A DNA stretch of 64,000 bases, taken from contig OY811971.1 in the NCBI GenBank assembly GCA_963681505.1, forward strand, positions 7,125,060 to 7,189,059, written 5' to 3'. The DNA comes from Eunapius fragilis. Lineage: Eukaryota > Porifera > Demospongiae > Spongillida > Spongillidae. Made by a program: the position numbers and the translations under genes. Shown here piece after piece: positions 1 through 10,510 of the stretch. Under the pieces are notes generated by a model. That model had not been told where the DNA came from. It saw nothing but the letters and a program-made list of their open reading frames with translations, and ran no database searches. Positions within the stretch are counted from its first letter, which is position 1. Each line of letters begins with the position of its first letter.

Positions 1-487
1 ACTAATGGTTTTCAATTCCAGCAGATAACTTTTTTTGGCTCGACCCTGACTCTAAAAACGAATTATCTGATAAAGAACTTGCCTGAGGAACCAAACTATT
101 TTTATTAATAATTTTAGGCAGTATATAAAAATAATAATTATTATTGTTAATAATATGCAGTATAGGATTACAGGTTAGAGTATTGAATACATTATACCGC
201 ATAGGAATATATTGTATAATCAAGTATTTAACTTGTAAACTATGTAACTATGTATGAGTCAACCAACTAAGTAGAGGTCTGAGACTTTAGCACGGGGACC
301 TGCCCTTGCAAGAAATGCTCTGGCATTCGAGTGCACAATGGAAAGGTTTAGTCTGGATTCAATGCTGTCCATAGTGGTGAAAGTGGAGGAGTTAACCTGG
401 ACTGAAAGGCGGGAAGCAAGTTTCTTGAATGTATACTCTGTTTAGTTGTTACTTTGGCTATAGTGAAGTTGTTTTAATATTCTAAAA

Positions 488-775
488 ATGCCTTCGTGTA
501 ATCAAAAGAAGAGATCAAAGCAACGAGTGGAATACCTCCAAAAGCAAGACGAGAACAAAGCTAAAGCCTGAGCGCTCTACAAGGCAATCCCGAAAAAAAA
601 AGAAGGCCTCTGTTCGCAACAGCTACAAGGCCGATCCCGAAAAGAAAATGGCCTCTGACGTACAACGCACTAACTAACTCGAGGAGAACCGTGCTGCTAA
701 AAGACGGCGATATGAAGAGGACCTCGAGGGAAACCGCGCTGCTAACAGGCAGAAATACGAGGACCATGCATTCAC
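488..775 (+). pseudogene. Decayed lysine-rich coding fragment, probably from a mobile element
   Basis: An ATG at 488 opens a short basic frame that soon stops. A neighbouring frame then reads ASVRNSYKADPEKK, followed by repeats of the form ENRAAKRRRYEEDLEGN. Tandem 'YKADPEKKKASVR' phrases are familiar from the N-terminal part of repetitive, often Helitron- or helicase-associated proteins in sponges and cnidarians; that link is from memory. The frame is interrupted and no downstream helicase is present, so this looks like a transposon scrap. It could also be a decayed host exon. Confidence 0.35.
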
Positions 776-850
776 AACTGACACACATACACCCCTTCCA
801 TCCCTGTCATTTATTGGACCAATAGATTTTTAGCACTGCAGTATACACAC

Positions 851-1060
851 GTGTTAAGGCTTTGCAACCACCACCAGTGCTGCCCCAACCACCACCACCA
901 CCACCACCATCAGTGCTGCCCGCACCCACCACCAGCGCTAGCTGCCCCCACCACCACCAGCAGTGCTTCCCTCCTGGCTTGCATGGCCTCTGCCACCCTG
1001 ACCCGCCTGGCCAGAACAAGCATGGCGAGAAAGCCAGGGTGGAGGACGTCCCCGACGGCA
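851..1060. repeat. CCACCA-rich low-complexity tract
   Basis: A run of CCACCA and related triplets gives proline/histidine-rich frames on plus and glycine/tryptophan-rich frames on minus. No splice sites or conserved motif support coding. It follows directly on the decayed basic fragment and may be part of the same old insertion. Confidence 0.55.
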
Positions 1061-1176
1061 CGGGGGTGTGGACACATCATCATACATTCAACTAATTCTT
1101 ATATAAAATAATATTGATTCTTGACTGCGACACTGGCTGACAGGGCGAAAAAAAACTTATGAAACAAGTAAATAAA

Positions 1177-1432
1177 AACATTCTCTAACGAGGGAATTGT
1201 TGGCATATAGGATTGACCAATGCTGGTGTAAAAAGCACGGAAACAAGAGCGACAGAAATTTTACTGGAAAATTGAAATAGGCCTATATTTAGCACACTCA
1301 CAAAATAACAGTGCGGTAATGGGCTAAATATAGGCCTATTCCAGTAATATTTCTGTCGCTCTTGTTTCCATGCTTTTTACACCACCATTGGTCAATCCTA
1401 TATACCAACAACCCTCTCGTTAGAGAATGTTG
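1177..1432. repeat. Foldback (palindromic) repeat, MITE-like
   Basis: The left arm starts at cattctctaacgag and the right arm ends at ctcgttagagaatg. The arms remain complementary for about 110 bases each, including the shared phrase gtcgctcttgtttcc, with a short loop near 1290-1325. No transposase is encoded. The structure fits a MITE or a hairpin non-autonomous element. Confidence 0.8.
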
Positions 1433-1544
1433 TGTGCGTATAGCACATGCAATCACATGCAATCTTATATTACCGCAACAACGTGCATAACTGTGTATAG
1501 CAGTGTTACACTTGTTAACCCAGTATATAACTGCCGTTTTCCAT

Positions 1545-1675
1545 TGTTTGCACTGTGCTGAGGTCAATCGCGTTAGTCGATCTCTTCATTGATTCTGCAC
1601 ATGGGTGTACAGTAGTTTTCTACACATGTGCATGCATGATTTTGACCTGCCCAGTATGACAACTGCAGCTACAGT
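1545..1675 (+). repeat. Direct repeat, left copy (partner at 3238-3350)
   Basis: The phrases cactgtgctgag and catgcatgattttgacctgc occur here and in the same order at 3238-3350. The two diverged copies bracket the receptor gene at 2007-2999. Confidence 0.55.
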
Positions 1676-1681
1676 ACTTAT

Positions 1682-1951
1682 GGCTTGCTATAATTATGTG
1701 TGGTCACGAAGTAATATAATATACTTGCATGCAACTCCTCTCGAGTCAGTGTCTGAAACGGATGAGAGAATATGAGAGAGAAACTCCTCTGGCTCTGCTC
1801 GTGTGATCCCCGAGCGACAGGTGTGTGATGGAACTGATAGAGGGGCCGGGCGTGCGAGTTGCGCGTGGTCTTAGTCTAAGGCATAGTGTCAGGTTGCTAT
1901 AAGATGTTCGCACCTAAATTACTTCGTGACGACTCATATAGCAAGCCTTAA
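1682..1951. repeat. Inverted repeat overlapping the 5' end of the receptor gene
   Basis: ggcttgctata...tcacgaagtaat at 1682-1716 is the reverse complement of the stretch at 1917-1951. The interior (about 200 bases) holds no frame of note. The right arm ends 55 bases before the receptor's ATG, so the promoter or 5' UTR of that gene probably lies in a MITE-like insertion. Confidence 0.6.
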
Positions 1952-2006
1952 GAGCAACACACAACAGCAAACGATCATTAATCGGCTGGTTGGGAATTGC
2001 ACGACG

Positions 2007-2999
2007 ATGAATAATTCTGAGAAAGTCGAAGAAAGCTGTAATTCAAATATGACAGATTCAAGTGGAGGGGATATAATCGCTTTTACTATCCTTCTGGCGA
2101 TGTTCCTAATCACCATGTTCGTATTCACTATGTTGCTTGGCTGTGAGATCATTTACTGCGTGTTCACCAACAGAAAATTGCGAGAACCGGTCTCAGCATT
2201 GATTGCTGCTGTAACAATACTACTGATGATTTTATCAACACCGTTGGACCTACTTTTCGCTTTATCGATTCTGTTCGACGTGCCGCTAGTTGGAGATTGC
2301 ACCAATCAATCGAGACAGATGGTCTACATTATAGCGCCGTTTCAATGGAATACCGTTGCATTCTCCGTAGGATTTATTGCCACAGTGCAGTTTCTGGTGA
2401 CAAAATACGGAAAACGAGTAACCATCGTGAAAGTGTTAATGGTGCTAGGCGCTCTCGTGTTAGTATCCATGGTGATATCATCCGTGGATGGAGCGTGGGG
2501 AGCGGCCGGGTGTGCGTATGCTATCATAATCCGTGGATCTCTGTGTGCAGGCAAGGGTGGAGGCAGTTTTCCTTCCGTTGTGATGGGCACCTTATTGGGA
2601 TACATCACACCATTAGTTGTAACCTTGGCGATGTCCTACATGTTACACAGGACAGTAAAAAACAGTGTCGTTGAAATGGACAGCGATCACAGCGTAGCAA
2701 AATCTGTTCTCACAATGAGTGTTGTTACGATTGTGACGGCTTTTCTTTGCAAGATTCCGATGTTTGGGTGCCTTATCTGGGCCAGTAACACCGAAAGTCG
2801 GGCGCCATTTTTTCTGGTCGGGGCTTTTTCATCCACGGAGTCCGTACTCATCCTCTTCCTGTTCGTCACTATTCATAAAACGATCCGTCATACAATGATA
2901 TCAAGCATTAGCCAGTACGTCAAATGCCTCGCTCGACCCGAACCTGAAGGTGACATCGTGGTGACAAAACTGTATCGCAACCAAGCGATCCAGGCTTAG
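2007..2999 (+). CDS. Seven-transmembrane receptor-like protein (orphan GPCR)
   Basis: A 330-residue single-exon protein. The first ATG in the frame is at 2007; the frame is open further upstream but without an earlier ATG. The N-terminus is short and carries N-x-S/T sites (NNS, NMT). Seven hydrophobic segments follow, at about residues 21-53, 59-90, 105-135, 142-166, 188-217, 232-259 and 267-297, then a short basic tail. After helix 3 there is TKYGKR in place of a DRY motif, and helix 7 lacks a clear NPxxY. This suggests a divergent rhodopsin-superfamily or lineage-specific receptor. It would act in the plasma membrane; ligand and G-protein coupling are unknown. The lack of introns, in a region where other genes have many, suggests retroposition or an expanded intronless receptor family. 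Other seven-helix families remain possible. Confidence 0.65.
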   Translation: MNNSEKVEESCNSNMTDSSGGDIIAFTILLAMFLITMFVFTMLLGCEIIYCVFTNRKLREPVSALIAAVTILLMILSTPLDLLFALSILFDVPLVGDCTNQSRQMVYIIAPFQWNTVAFSVGFIATVQFLVTKYGKRVTIVKVLMVLGALVLVSMVISSVDGAWGAAGCAYAIIIRGSLCAGKGGGSFPSVVMGTLLGYITPLVVTLAMSYMLHRTVKNSVVEMDSDHSVAKSVLTMSVVTIVTAFLCKIPMFGCLIWASNTESRAPFFLVGAFSSTESVLILFLFVTIHKTIRHTMISSISQYVKCLARPEPEGDIVVTKLYRNQAIQA

Positions 3000-3237
3000 A
3001 TATATAAGCATAGTTTTTGTGCTGCACTGCAATATATTTGCTGAGTGGATGGTTGTACCGTAGATGTGTAGTGTACTATCCAAAGTCTATATACCAGTTA
3101 TTTATTATAAGAAACGAGCTGTATATATACTCGGATAGTGCATGGAGCATGAATGCTTTAATAAGTTTGCATCCTTCTGTGCATGGGCTTAATACTGGGA
3201 CTCATGTGATTTAATTCTTGCTTCTTCTACATTACAG

Positions 3238-3350
3238 TTATTGATTGGCACTGTGCTGAGCAATTTGTGCATTGGTTCTGTGGATGGCATTCTTACATGC
3301 ACATGCATGATTTTGACCTGCCCCCATGCATGACAACTGCTCACATATAA
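3238..3350 (+). repeat. Direct repeat, right copy (partner at 1545-1675)
   Basis: Shares cactgtgctgag and catgcatgattttgacctgc with 1545-1675 in the same orientation and spacing. It lies about 240 bases past the receptor stop codon. Confidence 0.55.
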
Positions 3351-3512
3351 TCCTTAATTATTTTCCTTGTGCAGAGCACTTTTTCTTCCAAATATCTAAC
3401 TACCGAGACTATGCATGCCGTGTACTGGATATTTTGTATTAGCTTGTACTCATTCTTTTCACAGAGATCGTGTTTCCTTTAAATTTATATACGACACTAT
3501 ACAAAATGCTCA

Positions 3513-3680
3513 ATGTCGAGCGACGCCCAACTACTTAATAGTTATTGGGATAAAGGTTCCATTACGTGAGAAATTGCTTCCATCTAAATTTAAAAACATG
3601 TGGAACAGTGCCTGGCCAGTTCCAAAACTGGTTTACCAGTTATAGATCAGAACGGGCCAAAGTCCACCGTTGGATCGGAA
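3513..3680 (+). repeat. Dispersed repeat, copy 1
   Basis: cgagcgacgcccaact, gggataaag, catgtggaacag and caccgttgg recur in the same order at 4325-4520. The copies are clearly diverged. No coding potential is seen. Confidence 0.55.
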
Positions 3681-3699
3681 CTTATGCGACCATGTGGCT

Positions 3700-3960
3700 C
3701 TATAGCATACCAGGAGGAAGTTGTGTCCACTTACTACAGTGAGAGATGAAGTCTCCTTCTATCATGACCGAGATAATTGCAAATATAGCAATGCCCAATG
3801 GACAGCAAAAAGATACATCATGCATACACGTATCATGGTACTGAGAAAAGAATATGAATGGTCTGCCGTACAGAGTAGAGCAAGCGAGTCATCTGGTCCC
3901 CAGACTAGTGTAGAGGGTGAAGAAGGTGGTAGAAGGCATGGTGCATGCATGCTTATTACA
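3700..3960 (-). repeat. Dispersed repeat family R1, inverted copy
   Basis: Read on the minus strand this contains tagtctggggaccaga and gacttcatctctcactgtag, then cacaacttcctcctgg. The same phrases appear in the same order on plus at 14800-15175, and the first part again at 24515-24660. It is an interspersed repeat without a recognisable protein. Confidence 0.55.
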
Positions 3961-4324
3961 TGTTATGCAACAAACTGCACAACATAAAATACCGTGAACA
4001 TGTTGAAATGTTCACAGGGATCCAACCATACACATCTTTGCATCCGTGTGAACACCTGTGCACACTGTACGCACCGTGTGCACAGGTGTTCATAGTTTAC
4101 TTTCAGCTCTGCACTATTTGTATACAAATGAGCAGTGGTTTATATTTTTACATATTATGCATAAAAGGACTTGGGGATGAGTGGACAATGATTAAAATGA
4201 CATTTTAATAAGAGGTTCCCACGCATCGTTAGAATTTTTCGGTCCAACCATCATGCTTATAGTAGTTGGTTGTAGCTCGACCTTGGCCTTATAGCTAGCG
4301 TCTGTGTAATACGCTATTATAAGC

Positions 4325-4520
4325 TCAAGCGACGCCCAACTTGAGTAGACAAGCTTAAGGTACTAGCTGCATGGGATAAAGAAGTTTCATTGCTTGATCT
4401 ATTGCATCCATTTATTCTTCCTCTAAAACAAGTAGATGTGGAACAGCGCCTGACGTCAACCAGTTCAGAAATCTGTTTACCGGCCAGTTCTAGACCTCAA
4501 AGTCCATACACCGTTGGTTG
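4325..4520 (+). repeat. Dispersed repeat, copy 2 (partner 3513-3680)
   Basis: Same ordered phrases as the partner, including gcgacgcccaactt, atgtggaacagcgcctg and tacaccgttgg. Read in the same orientation about 0.8 kb downstream. Confidence 0.55.
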
Positions 4521-4569
4521 TAAACATAAATATATATGTTCCGTACGGATGTACAACATTTTAGGTTGT

Positions 4570-4750
4570 ATAACCGGCTGTCCCGTTATGTTACTGCATG
4601 GCTGTCCCATTTAAATGCATAGGAAAACAAGAAAAGCTGTCCGGTTATATCATTATACAACCGGCTGTCCCCTGTTGTGTCACCTGTTGTGTCCCCTTGT
4701 GTAAACGGCTGTCCCATTGTGTAAACGGCTGCCCCGCTGTGTAAATGCTG
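4570..4750 (+). repeat. Imperfect tandem repeats of ggctgtccc...tgtgtaa
   Basis: The phrase (a)ccggctgtccc or acggctgtccc recurs about seven times with variable spacers, often followed by ttgtgta. This is a short degenerate minisatellite. Confidence 0.5.
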
Positions 4751-5077
4751 ATCAAGTGTGGTGCAGGTGTGTATGTAAGTTTCCACTGAATCCGTTATAT
4801 TTACTATTGTGTTGATATCACATACATGAATGTCATATTTACTAACACATTGGTACCATATTTGATCAGTAGTAAATATAGTGTAAATCCAAACTATCAT
4901 GCAGTGCTATCTTGAGTCTGGTCCCGCTATTTATATGCACAACGCTGCAGTCTATTTTCGTTGGATACAATTAACTGGCCGCATGGCCACTACTAAATAT
5001 TATAATTCAGGATACAAACACTGCACATTACTATTATTATTCATACAACCTAATTACATACGCAGTCAGGATGGATA

Positions 5078-5470
5078 AAGTTATCGAGCTAGGAGCGCCC
5101 TAGCAATGAACTTGACCTAATCAAGGTTAAGCCTGCTGTATATGTCCGCCGCCACTAATGCCTTCGGCCTGGACTGGCTGATGGCAAGGTGGGATGCAAT
5201 CTGGAGAATGTTACTTGAGCAATCTCACCCCAGTTGCCATATGTTTCTACAGCCAAGGGTGTACAAGCCCAACCTAGTTTTTGACATTTGGAGCAATTGG
5301 TCTGCATATTTTGGTTCTTTGCTACCAGTGCTGCCGCCCAACCACCTGGCATGACTCCCCAGGATGACAGGAGTGACTGGAGAGGTCACTGTAATGTCCA
5401 TTGCTGCAGGTCTACCTCTGTCCCAGTCAATCAGCAGGACATTGATGATTGCGATCTCTTGTGAGACCAT
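5078..5470 (-). pseudogene. LINE reverse-transcriptase C-terminal fragment
   Basis: The minus strand reads, across frameshifts, DRGRPAAMDITVTSP, then CQKLGWACTPLAVETYGNWG, then SRPKALVAADIYSRLN. These are hallmark phrases of the region after the reverse-transcriptase domain in non-LTR retrotransposons of marine invertebrates (family knowledge, recalled). Only about 130 residues remain. The palm domain and endonuclease are absent, so it is a short, old, truncated LINE copy. The related phrase RGKPAAFNVTV recurs at 23795-23930, and a further piece at 52464-52680. Confidence 0.65.
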
Positions 5471-5966
5471 GACCCTTCTCTACTGCAACAGACAGGAGGG
5501 CTCAACGGAAAAAATCTTCAAGTACACTGCGCAGCCGGTTAAAGGTTATGACGTATGGCAAAATCTCCTCCATGTCGACATGTTACCGCATGATGATCTA
5601 GTGGATAAAGGGCAGCATGGGGGGAAAATGGGCACATAGAACGGCTAGAGGTACCCAACCATTTAATATCATCTGGCACTCATTAAGAAGGCCTAGACCG
5701 GGAGATGGGACCACAGATTGCCAGGAGCCTGCATGGGAAAGTGGAACCTTGTTGGGTACAGAGGAAGAATTGAGCTGTTTAGAAATTAACTGCTGGTCAT
5801 CTATTTACTGTGACAATTCTCTCTGTGAAATTCAAGGGAAAGCTAAGCCAAAAAGACTGATTCAACTGTGACAGCATCAAGCTGTGAAACACTACTGAGA
5901 GTTGAACAATGGAATAGCGTGCTTAACGTGACAGTTGTCTCGTTGGCCAATACCTGATAAAGCATT

Positions 5967-6050
5967 GTGATATATACCTGCCCTCTGTAGTGACAGTCTT
6001 GGTGTGATATATACCTGCCCTCTGTAGTGACAGTCTTGGTGTGATATATA
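5967..6050 (+). repeat. Tandem duplication of a 37-bp unit
   Basis: gtgatatatacctgccctct plus 17 further bases is repeated exactly from 5967 and 6004, with a partial third copy from 6041. Confidence 0.8.
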
Positions 6051-6059
6051 CGGGCCATT

Positions 6060-8190
6060 ATGGCGGGCCATTGGAATGGAACAAAGGGTTAAGACTGTTG
6101 AATTACACGTTAGAGTCAGGTTGCCATGGTATGGTTGGACTGGGCACCACCCAATCACCGTATTAGTAGATGTGTACCAAAGATGTCTCAAGTCATGGAA
6201 AAGGAGAACAACTTAGCAAACCTCTTACAGCACACTCCATGGATTGGTTGAGGGTATGGTCAATGGACTCACAACTGAAATGAAATAGTGTATGTACTTC
6301 TCTTCTTTAATTTCTTAAACCCCACCCCCTGCAACACCCCCTTTCCTCCCCAGCGCCTCACTTCCTCAGGTGTCAGAGGAGACCCCATGTGATATCGGCA
6401 GTCACCAACAAACCTACACACTCTCCATTTTAACTTGGCTGCATCAAGATTTAGCCCAATTCCATCAGACTTCCGATCCACACCTCTTATCTTTTGTAGA
6501 ATGGTCTTGATAGTTATCAGGTTCTGCTGACGTAAAGTCACACCATAGAGTAAACTCAATAACAAGTTCCACATAACATCTTAATCACCAGCACTAACCA
6601 CACCTATCACCACACACTCTCCATCTCCCCCAGGTCTAGGGGTCTTCACATTCCCAGACATCAGAAGTAGCAGGGATATAACAACTGTTGTCTGCTGTAA
6701 ATTACCATGACGTTCCTAGCATGAGCCTCCATGGTAAAAACACAGGGTATTTCCCCTGGGCCCAAGGAGCTATGAGAGGCGAGAAACTAGCCAAAGCCAA
6801 CGAGTTGTTGGTTACAGCATTTACAGCCAATCTGGCTCTTGCCGATAATGCAGAGTTCACGAAAGTACTGTATCTGGCGATCCCAGCATCTATAGCTCAT
6901 TCAAGAACTGAAAATAGCAGCAGCGCAGCGCAGTACGAGCAACTTTTTAATAATTCTGATTAGCTATTGGTTGTTAGTTAGTTATTGTGCCTTCCGGGTT
7001 ATTCCATGCGCCTATTAGTTCTAATCTCACGTGATGGAGTTGTTTGCACAGCTGAACTAATAGAGTGTAAGTCAGTTGATTATTGTTCTGGGTAGTATAT
7101 TGAACATGAAATGGCTAGTGTGCGTGCGTTTACTGGTGTAGAGTGTATATAGCACTTTCGTAGTGTGGGTCGTCGCAAAAGTCGAACGAGGATGCAAGGG
7201 TCGTATGATTTGTGAGCGTAGGGCTGCTCTGTAGAAGCGAACCGAGATATGTGGCGAGCCATGACCCTAAATGGTGGTTTGTCTGGGTACTCCAGCGGCA
7301 TTGGTGGCTACGAAATACTGCCAGTGTGAACAATGAACGTGCAAATATATTGTCTGTGGAACAAGCACAGCGCCCAGTTGTCTGTGTTTAATGTTCTCTA
7401 CTTACATGGGCACTTTGTGCATATTGTATATTCCCGTACTACTGCATGTGTGTGTGTTGATGTGTTAGCGTGTAGCATGCCTCTGCCTCAGAGATGTGCT
7501 TGGTATGGAGAATGGTTTGTTGGCTCATGTATATTTGCATCATCTATATGCATTGTGGTTTTCTATAATTCAGAGGCTATTGCTGTTGAGGACTGTATTG
7601 CTTTTTGCTGCTCTGTTCTGTTCTGTTCACTCCTTAACGAATCTGTGAGTTTTGTATGCATTGCGACATTTGGTGGCATGTACTTCTTGCTTTTAAAGTC
7701 ATGATTTGGCTGAAGGCTTTACATCCTAACATTCTTGGTTAACTGCCCTGCTGGTCATGTAGGACAGTTAGCTATGTTAACTGTACCTCAAACCATGCAC
7801 ATCTATGGGATGGTGATCAGCACAAACACCAATAGCAGGTGTACCAACAGACATGTAAAGTGTGCAATTTGTGATCCATGCACTATTTCAGCACTGTTCA
7901 ATGTAAATTAATTCATGTTTATATAGATGTACCAAACTGTTCAGCACAAAGTAGCATATTGAATGGGACATCAGGTGATGTTTCTTTACAACAAGAGTGG
8001 GTACAGCTTAGGTTGGTACATGTACTTAGGGGTTATTATATATAGATTTTGTGTTGAAAAATTATATGTGTGCATTCTCAAGGTGATCGGTTTTTTGTTA
8101 ACACAAGATTTTATTTAGTTCTGTTTTAGTTTTCAAGATGTTCACAAGAAAACCGAAGAATCCCTTGGTTAGTTTGCATGTACAAGTATA
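6060..8190. other. Unassigned region, no recognised gene
   Basis: A plus frame from an ATG at 6721 to 6963 encodes about 80 residues that look protein-like (alanine/leucine-rich, with a PWAQGAMRGEKLAKANELL stretch). A second plus frame at 7333-7704 is cysteine-rich. Neither matches a family I know, and neither has convincing splice or polyadenylation signals. I treat both as unproven. Confidence 0.25.
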
Positions 8191-8224
8191 TTTTAAAATT
8201 GTACTTTGGCCTTTTTGAGTAGAG

Positions 8225-8640
8225 AAGAATATAGTTGTGGCACAAGGGGGGGGATCATGGTTGTAGTGCATGGTTCTGGCACAAGGGGGGGGGGGGGAGG
8301 GGAGGGGACATGGTTGTGATGCAAGGAGGGAACGTGGTTGTGGCACAATGGGGAAACATGGTTGTGGCACAAGGGGGAAGGTGGTTGTGGCTCAAGTGGG
8401 GGAACATGGTTGTGGTGCATGGATGTGGCACAAGGGGGTGAACTTGGTTGTGGCTTAAGGGGGAACGTGGTTGTGGCACAAGGGGGGACATGGTTGTGGC
8501 ACAAGGGGGGATGTGGTTGTGGCACAAGTGGGATGTGGTTGTGGCACAAATGGGGAACATGGTTGTGGTGATTGGTTGTGGCACACGTGGTTGTAGTGCA
8601 AAGGGAAATCATGGTTATGGTACAACCTGGTTGTTGTAGA
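8225..8640 (+). repeat. Minisatellite of ggttgtggcacaaggggg units
   Basis: About twenty imperfect copies of a unit near 18-30 bases long (catggttgtggcacaaggggg with variants). The strong strand bias (G-rich plus strand) makes long Pro/His-rich frames on minus that are artefacts of the repeat. Confidence 0.85.
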
Positions 8641-8649
8641 AAAAACACT

Positions 8650-9010
8650 TGTCCAATGACTATTGGATACCTGTCACGGCAGGACATAGTACTGTATACA
8701 GTCCTGTATATTACACCTATATTGGTCGCCATGCGTCTGCACTCGACACGTGGGCAGTTTTTTGCACGGCTCGTATGCAGTGTCAGCATACGTCTCAGAA
8801 CGAACACTTCACTTATACGCGCATATCGCTGTCTGCATACGGTGTTAGCATATTGATTGTCACCTGTCTGCATACTTCAGATGAACGTATGCAGATTCTG
8901 TGCACGTCATGTATTCGAATACTTTACAATGCACCCACTGATCTGTATACGGAAGATAGACAGGACCGGTATACGCGGTGCTATACGTCTAAATCCCATA
9001 TACATGTACG
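8650..9010. repeat. Region rich in gcatac/gtatgc motifs
   Basis: Phrases such as ctgcatacggtgttagca and cgtatgcagtgtcagcatacg recur in both orientations. Similar motifs reappear at 10240-10510, suggesting two ends of one degenerate repeat or two copies of a palindromic family. Confidence 0.4.
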
Positions 9011-9771
9011 CCAGTAGTAATTAAGAGCAAGAAACTTATTCAGTTACAGCTACAGTTCAATACAAACTACCAAAATAAACTATCAGAGTTCAGTTGGCAG
9101 GAGCATTCTTCAAGCACCACATTTCAGACGCAGCATCTTTTCATCTGGTGTAGGTCTTTAAATTCAGCATGAACTTTTACTATCTTGGCACTTGTTTAGC
9201 AAGATACATGTAGTAGGAGAATCAGTTATCTTCTATAAACAAAAAAGAGGATTACCTTAGTCACAGGCTGCAGTCCTTTTCGTAGGCCTTATTGTAAAGT
9301 CCTCCCTTACTACAGCATTTCATTGGCTAAAGAGCTGTCTGAAAAATAAACAAAGATACACGCAGATATCCATTAGACTTACCCTAACTAGACCCCTCAC
9401 CTTTGGCTACAGAGTCTCAATGTGCTTGCTATATTGACTCTGTCTCCTTACAGCTCCTGATAGTGACACTAGTACGTTATTTATTTGTGTACATAATGGA
9501 TATCATTACAACGTACTGTGCACAATGGAAGAGGTGATCCTTGTACAGCACGATTCCTTTTCATGGCATTTAAAGGTTCTATCATGCTCAATTTCAGCTC
9601 TGAAATAATAATAAAAATAATAAAAAAGGACGTGTATATACGGGCGGTTGTACCTTTGCGACAACTCAAACACAGCGCTGAGTCCATATTACGCGCATTC
9701 ACATTGTCCTGGTTTGGTAAGATGCATCTAGAGTAACGTTTGTACATAGCGTAACACACAGCAACTTACCT

Positions 9772-9870
9772 TTAAATTCTTAGGAAAAGTCGTAGTAATT
9801 TCACTAGCGTTGCCTCAATCACGGCCTTGGTCTTCAACGTTTGAATCTCTTTATCCTGGACCTGGCTCAT
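9772..9870 (-). CDS. Short open frame next to a strong splice donor (candidate 5' exon)
   Basis: An ATG at 9870 (minus) opens 32 codons starting MSQVQDKEIQTLK, predicted helical and charged, ending in TAA. The stop is followed after two bases by a consensus donor GTAAGT at 9769-9764. Upstream lies a likely promoter with an NRF1-like TGCGCATGCG at about 10085. This may be a leader ORF, or the first exon of a gene whose next exons I cannot place. It may also be chance. Confidence 0.2.
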   Translation of the reverse strand: MSQVQDKEIQTLKTKAVIEATLVKLLRLFLRI

Positions 9871-9879
9871 TTGTATGTC

Positions 9880-10160
9880 TGTTAGCGGAGAACGAACAAC
9901 AGAAAACAGCAGCCGATTGAGAATTCGATTTGTCTGATTGTTGCAGTTTGATTGAAAACACGGGTTTTGTTTGTTAACGTGAGTTTAACATCCCTATAGA
10001 TTTACCTTTGATTCCATTTCGTATTTAGGCTAGTGATGGTCAGTCCGCCATTTGAACTTTTTACCAACATGTGCACAAATAATTGCGCATGCGTGGAGCG
10101 AGACGAGTTTTGTACACTGATTTGCCAAACTCACAAGACACGATATAAATTAAATTATTA
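9880..10160 (-). promoter_or_regulatory. Possible promoter region with NRF1-like site
   Basis: Contains attgcgcatgcgtgg, close to the NRF1 palindrome GCGCATGCGC, plus the phrase agtccgccatttgaa, a YY1-like GCCAT context. It sits just upstream of the short minus-strand frame at 9772-9870. Motif resemblance only. Confidence 0.2.
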
Positions 10161-10239
10161 TATACACACTCGCTTGGTGTTTTTGTTAGAACAGAACACA
10201 GATTGTTAATACTGCTTGCGATGATTATTGCGTACCTCG

Positions 10240-10510
10240 ATCCATCCGGTTATACCCCCCTATTCCTATTACTGTGCACTATTATAATTTACGGGTTTAT
10301 ACATCACACGCGCGTTTCGAAGTGGGTTGGATACGCATTGGGATACTGCTATCATACTGCACCCCCTTCATACCATCTACATACTGATCTTGATATTTGC
10401 ACATCTTGATACGAATCAGCATATCGATCTCCATACGTGCATGTCTTCATAATTATCTGCATGTTGTAAGGTGGGCAGACTCTGCATATCTCTGCATACG
10501 GTACTATGTC
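10240..10510. repeat. Second region rich in catac/gcatatc motifs
   Basis: Contains ggatacgcattgggatactg, catcttgatacgaatcagc and tctctgcatacggtac. These resemble the motif-rich block at 8650-9010. No coding evidence. Confidence 0.35.

Noticed and set aside
1298-1567. 89-codon minus frame
   Set aside because: Half of it is the right arm of the foldback repeat; no motif or splice evidence.
5364-5639. 91-codon plus frame
   Set aside because: It is the shadow of the LINE fragment on the minus strand.
7333-7704. 123-codon plus frame, cysteine- and valine-rich
   Set aside because: No recognisable family, no signal that is better than chance; kept only as part of the unassigned region.
8193-8873. 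226-codon minus frame rich in Pro/His/Cys
   Set aside because: Produced by the ggttgtggcacaaggggg minisatellite; stops being open outside it.
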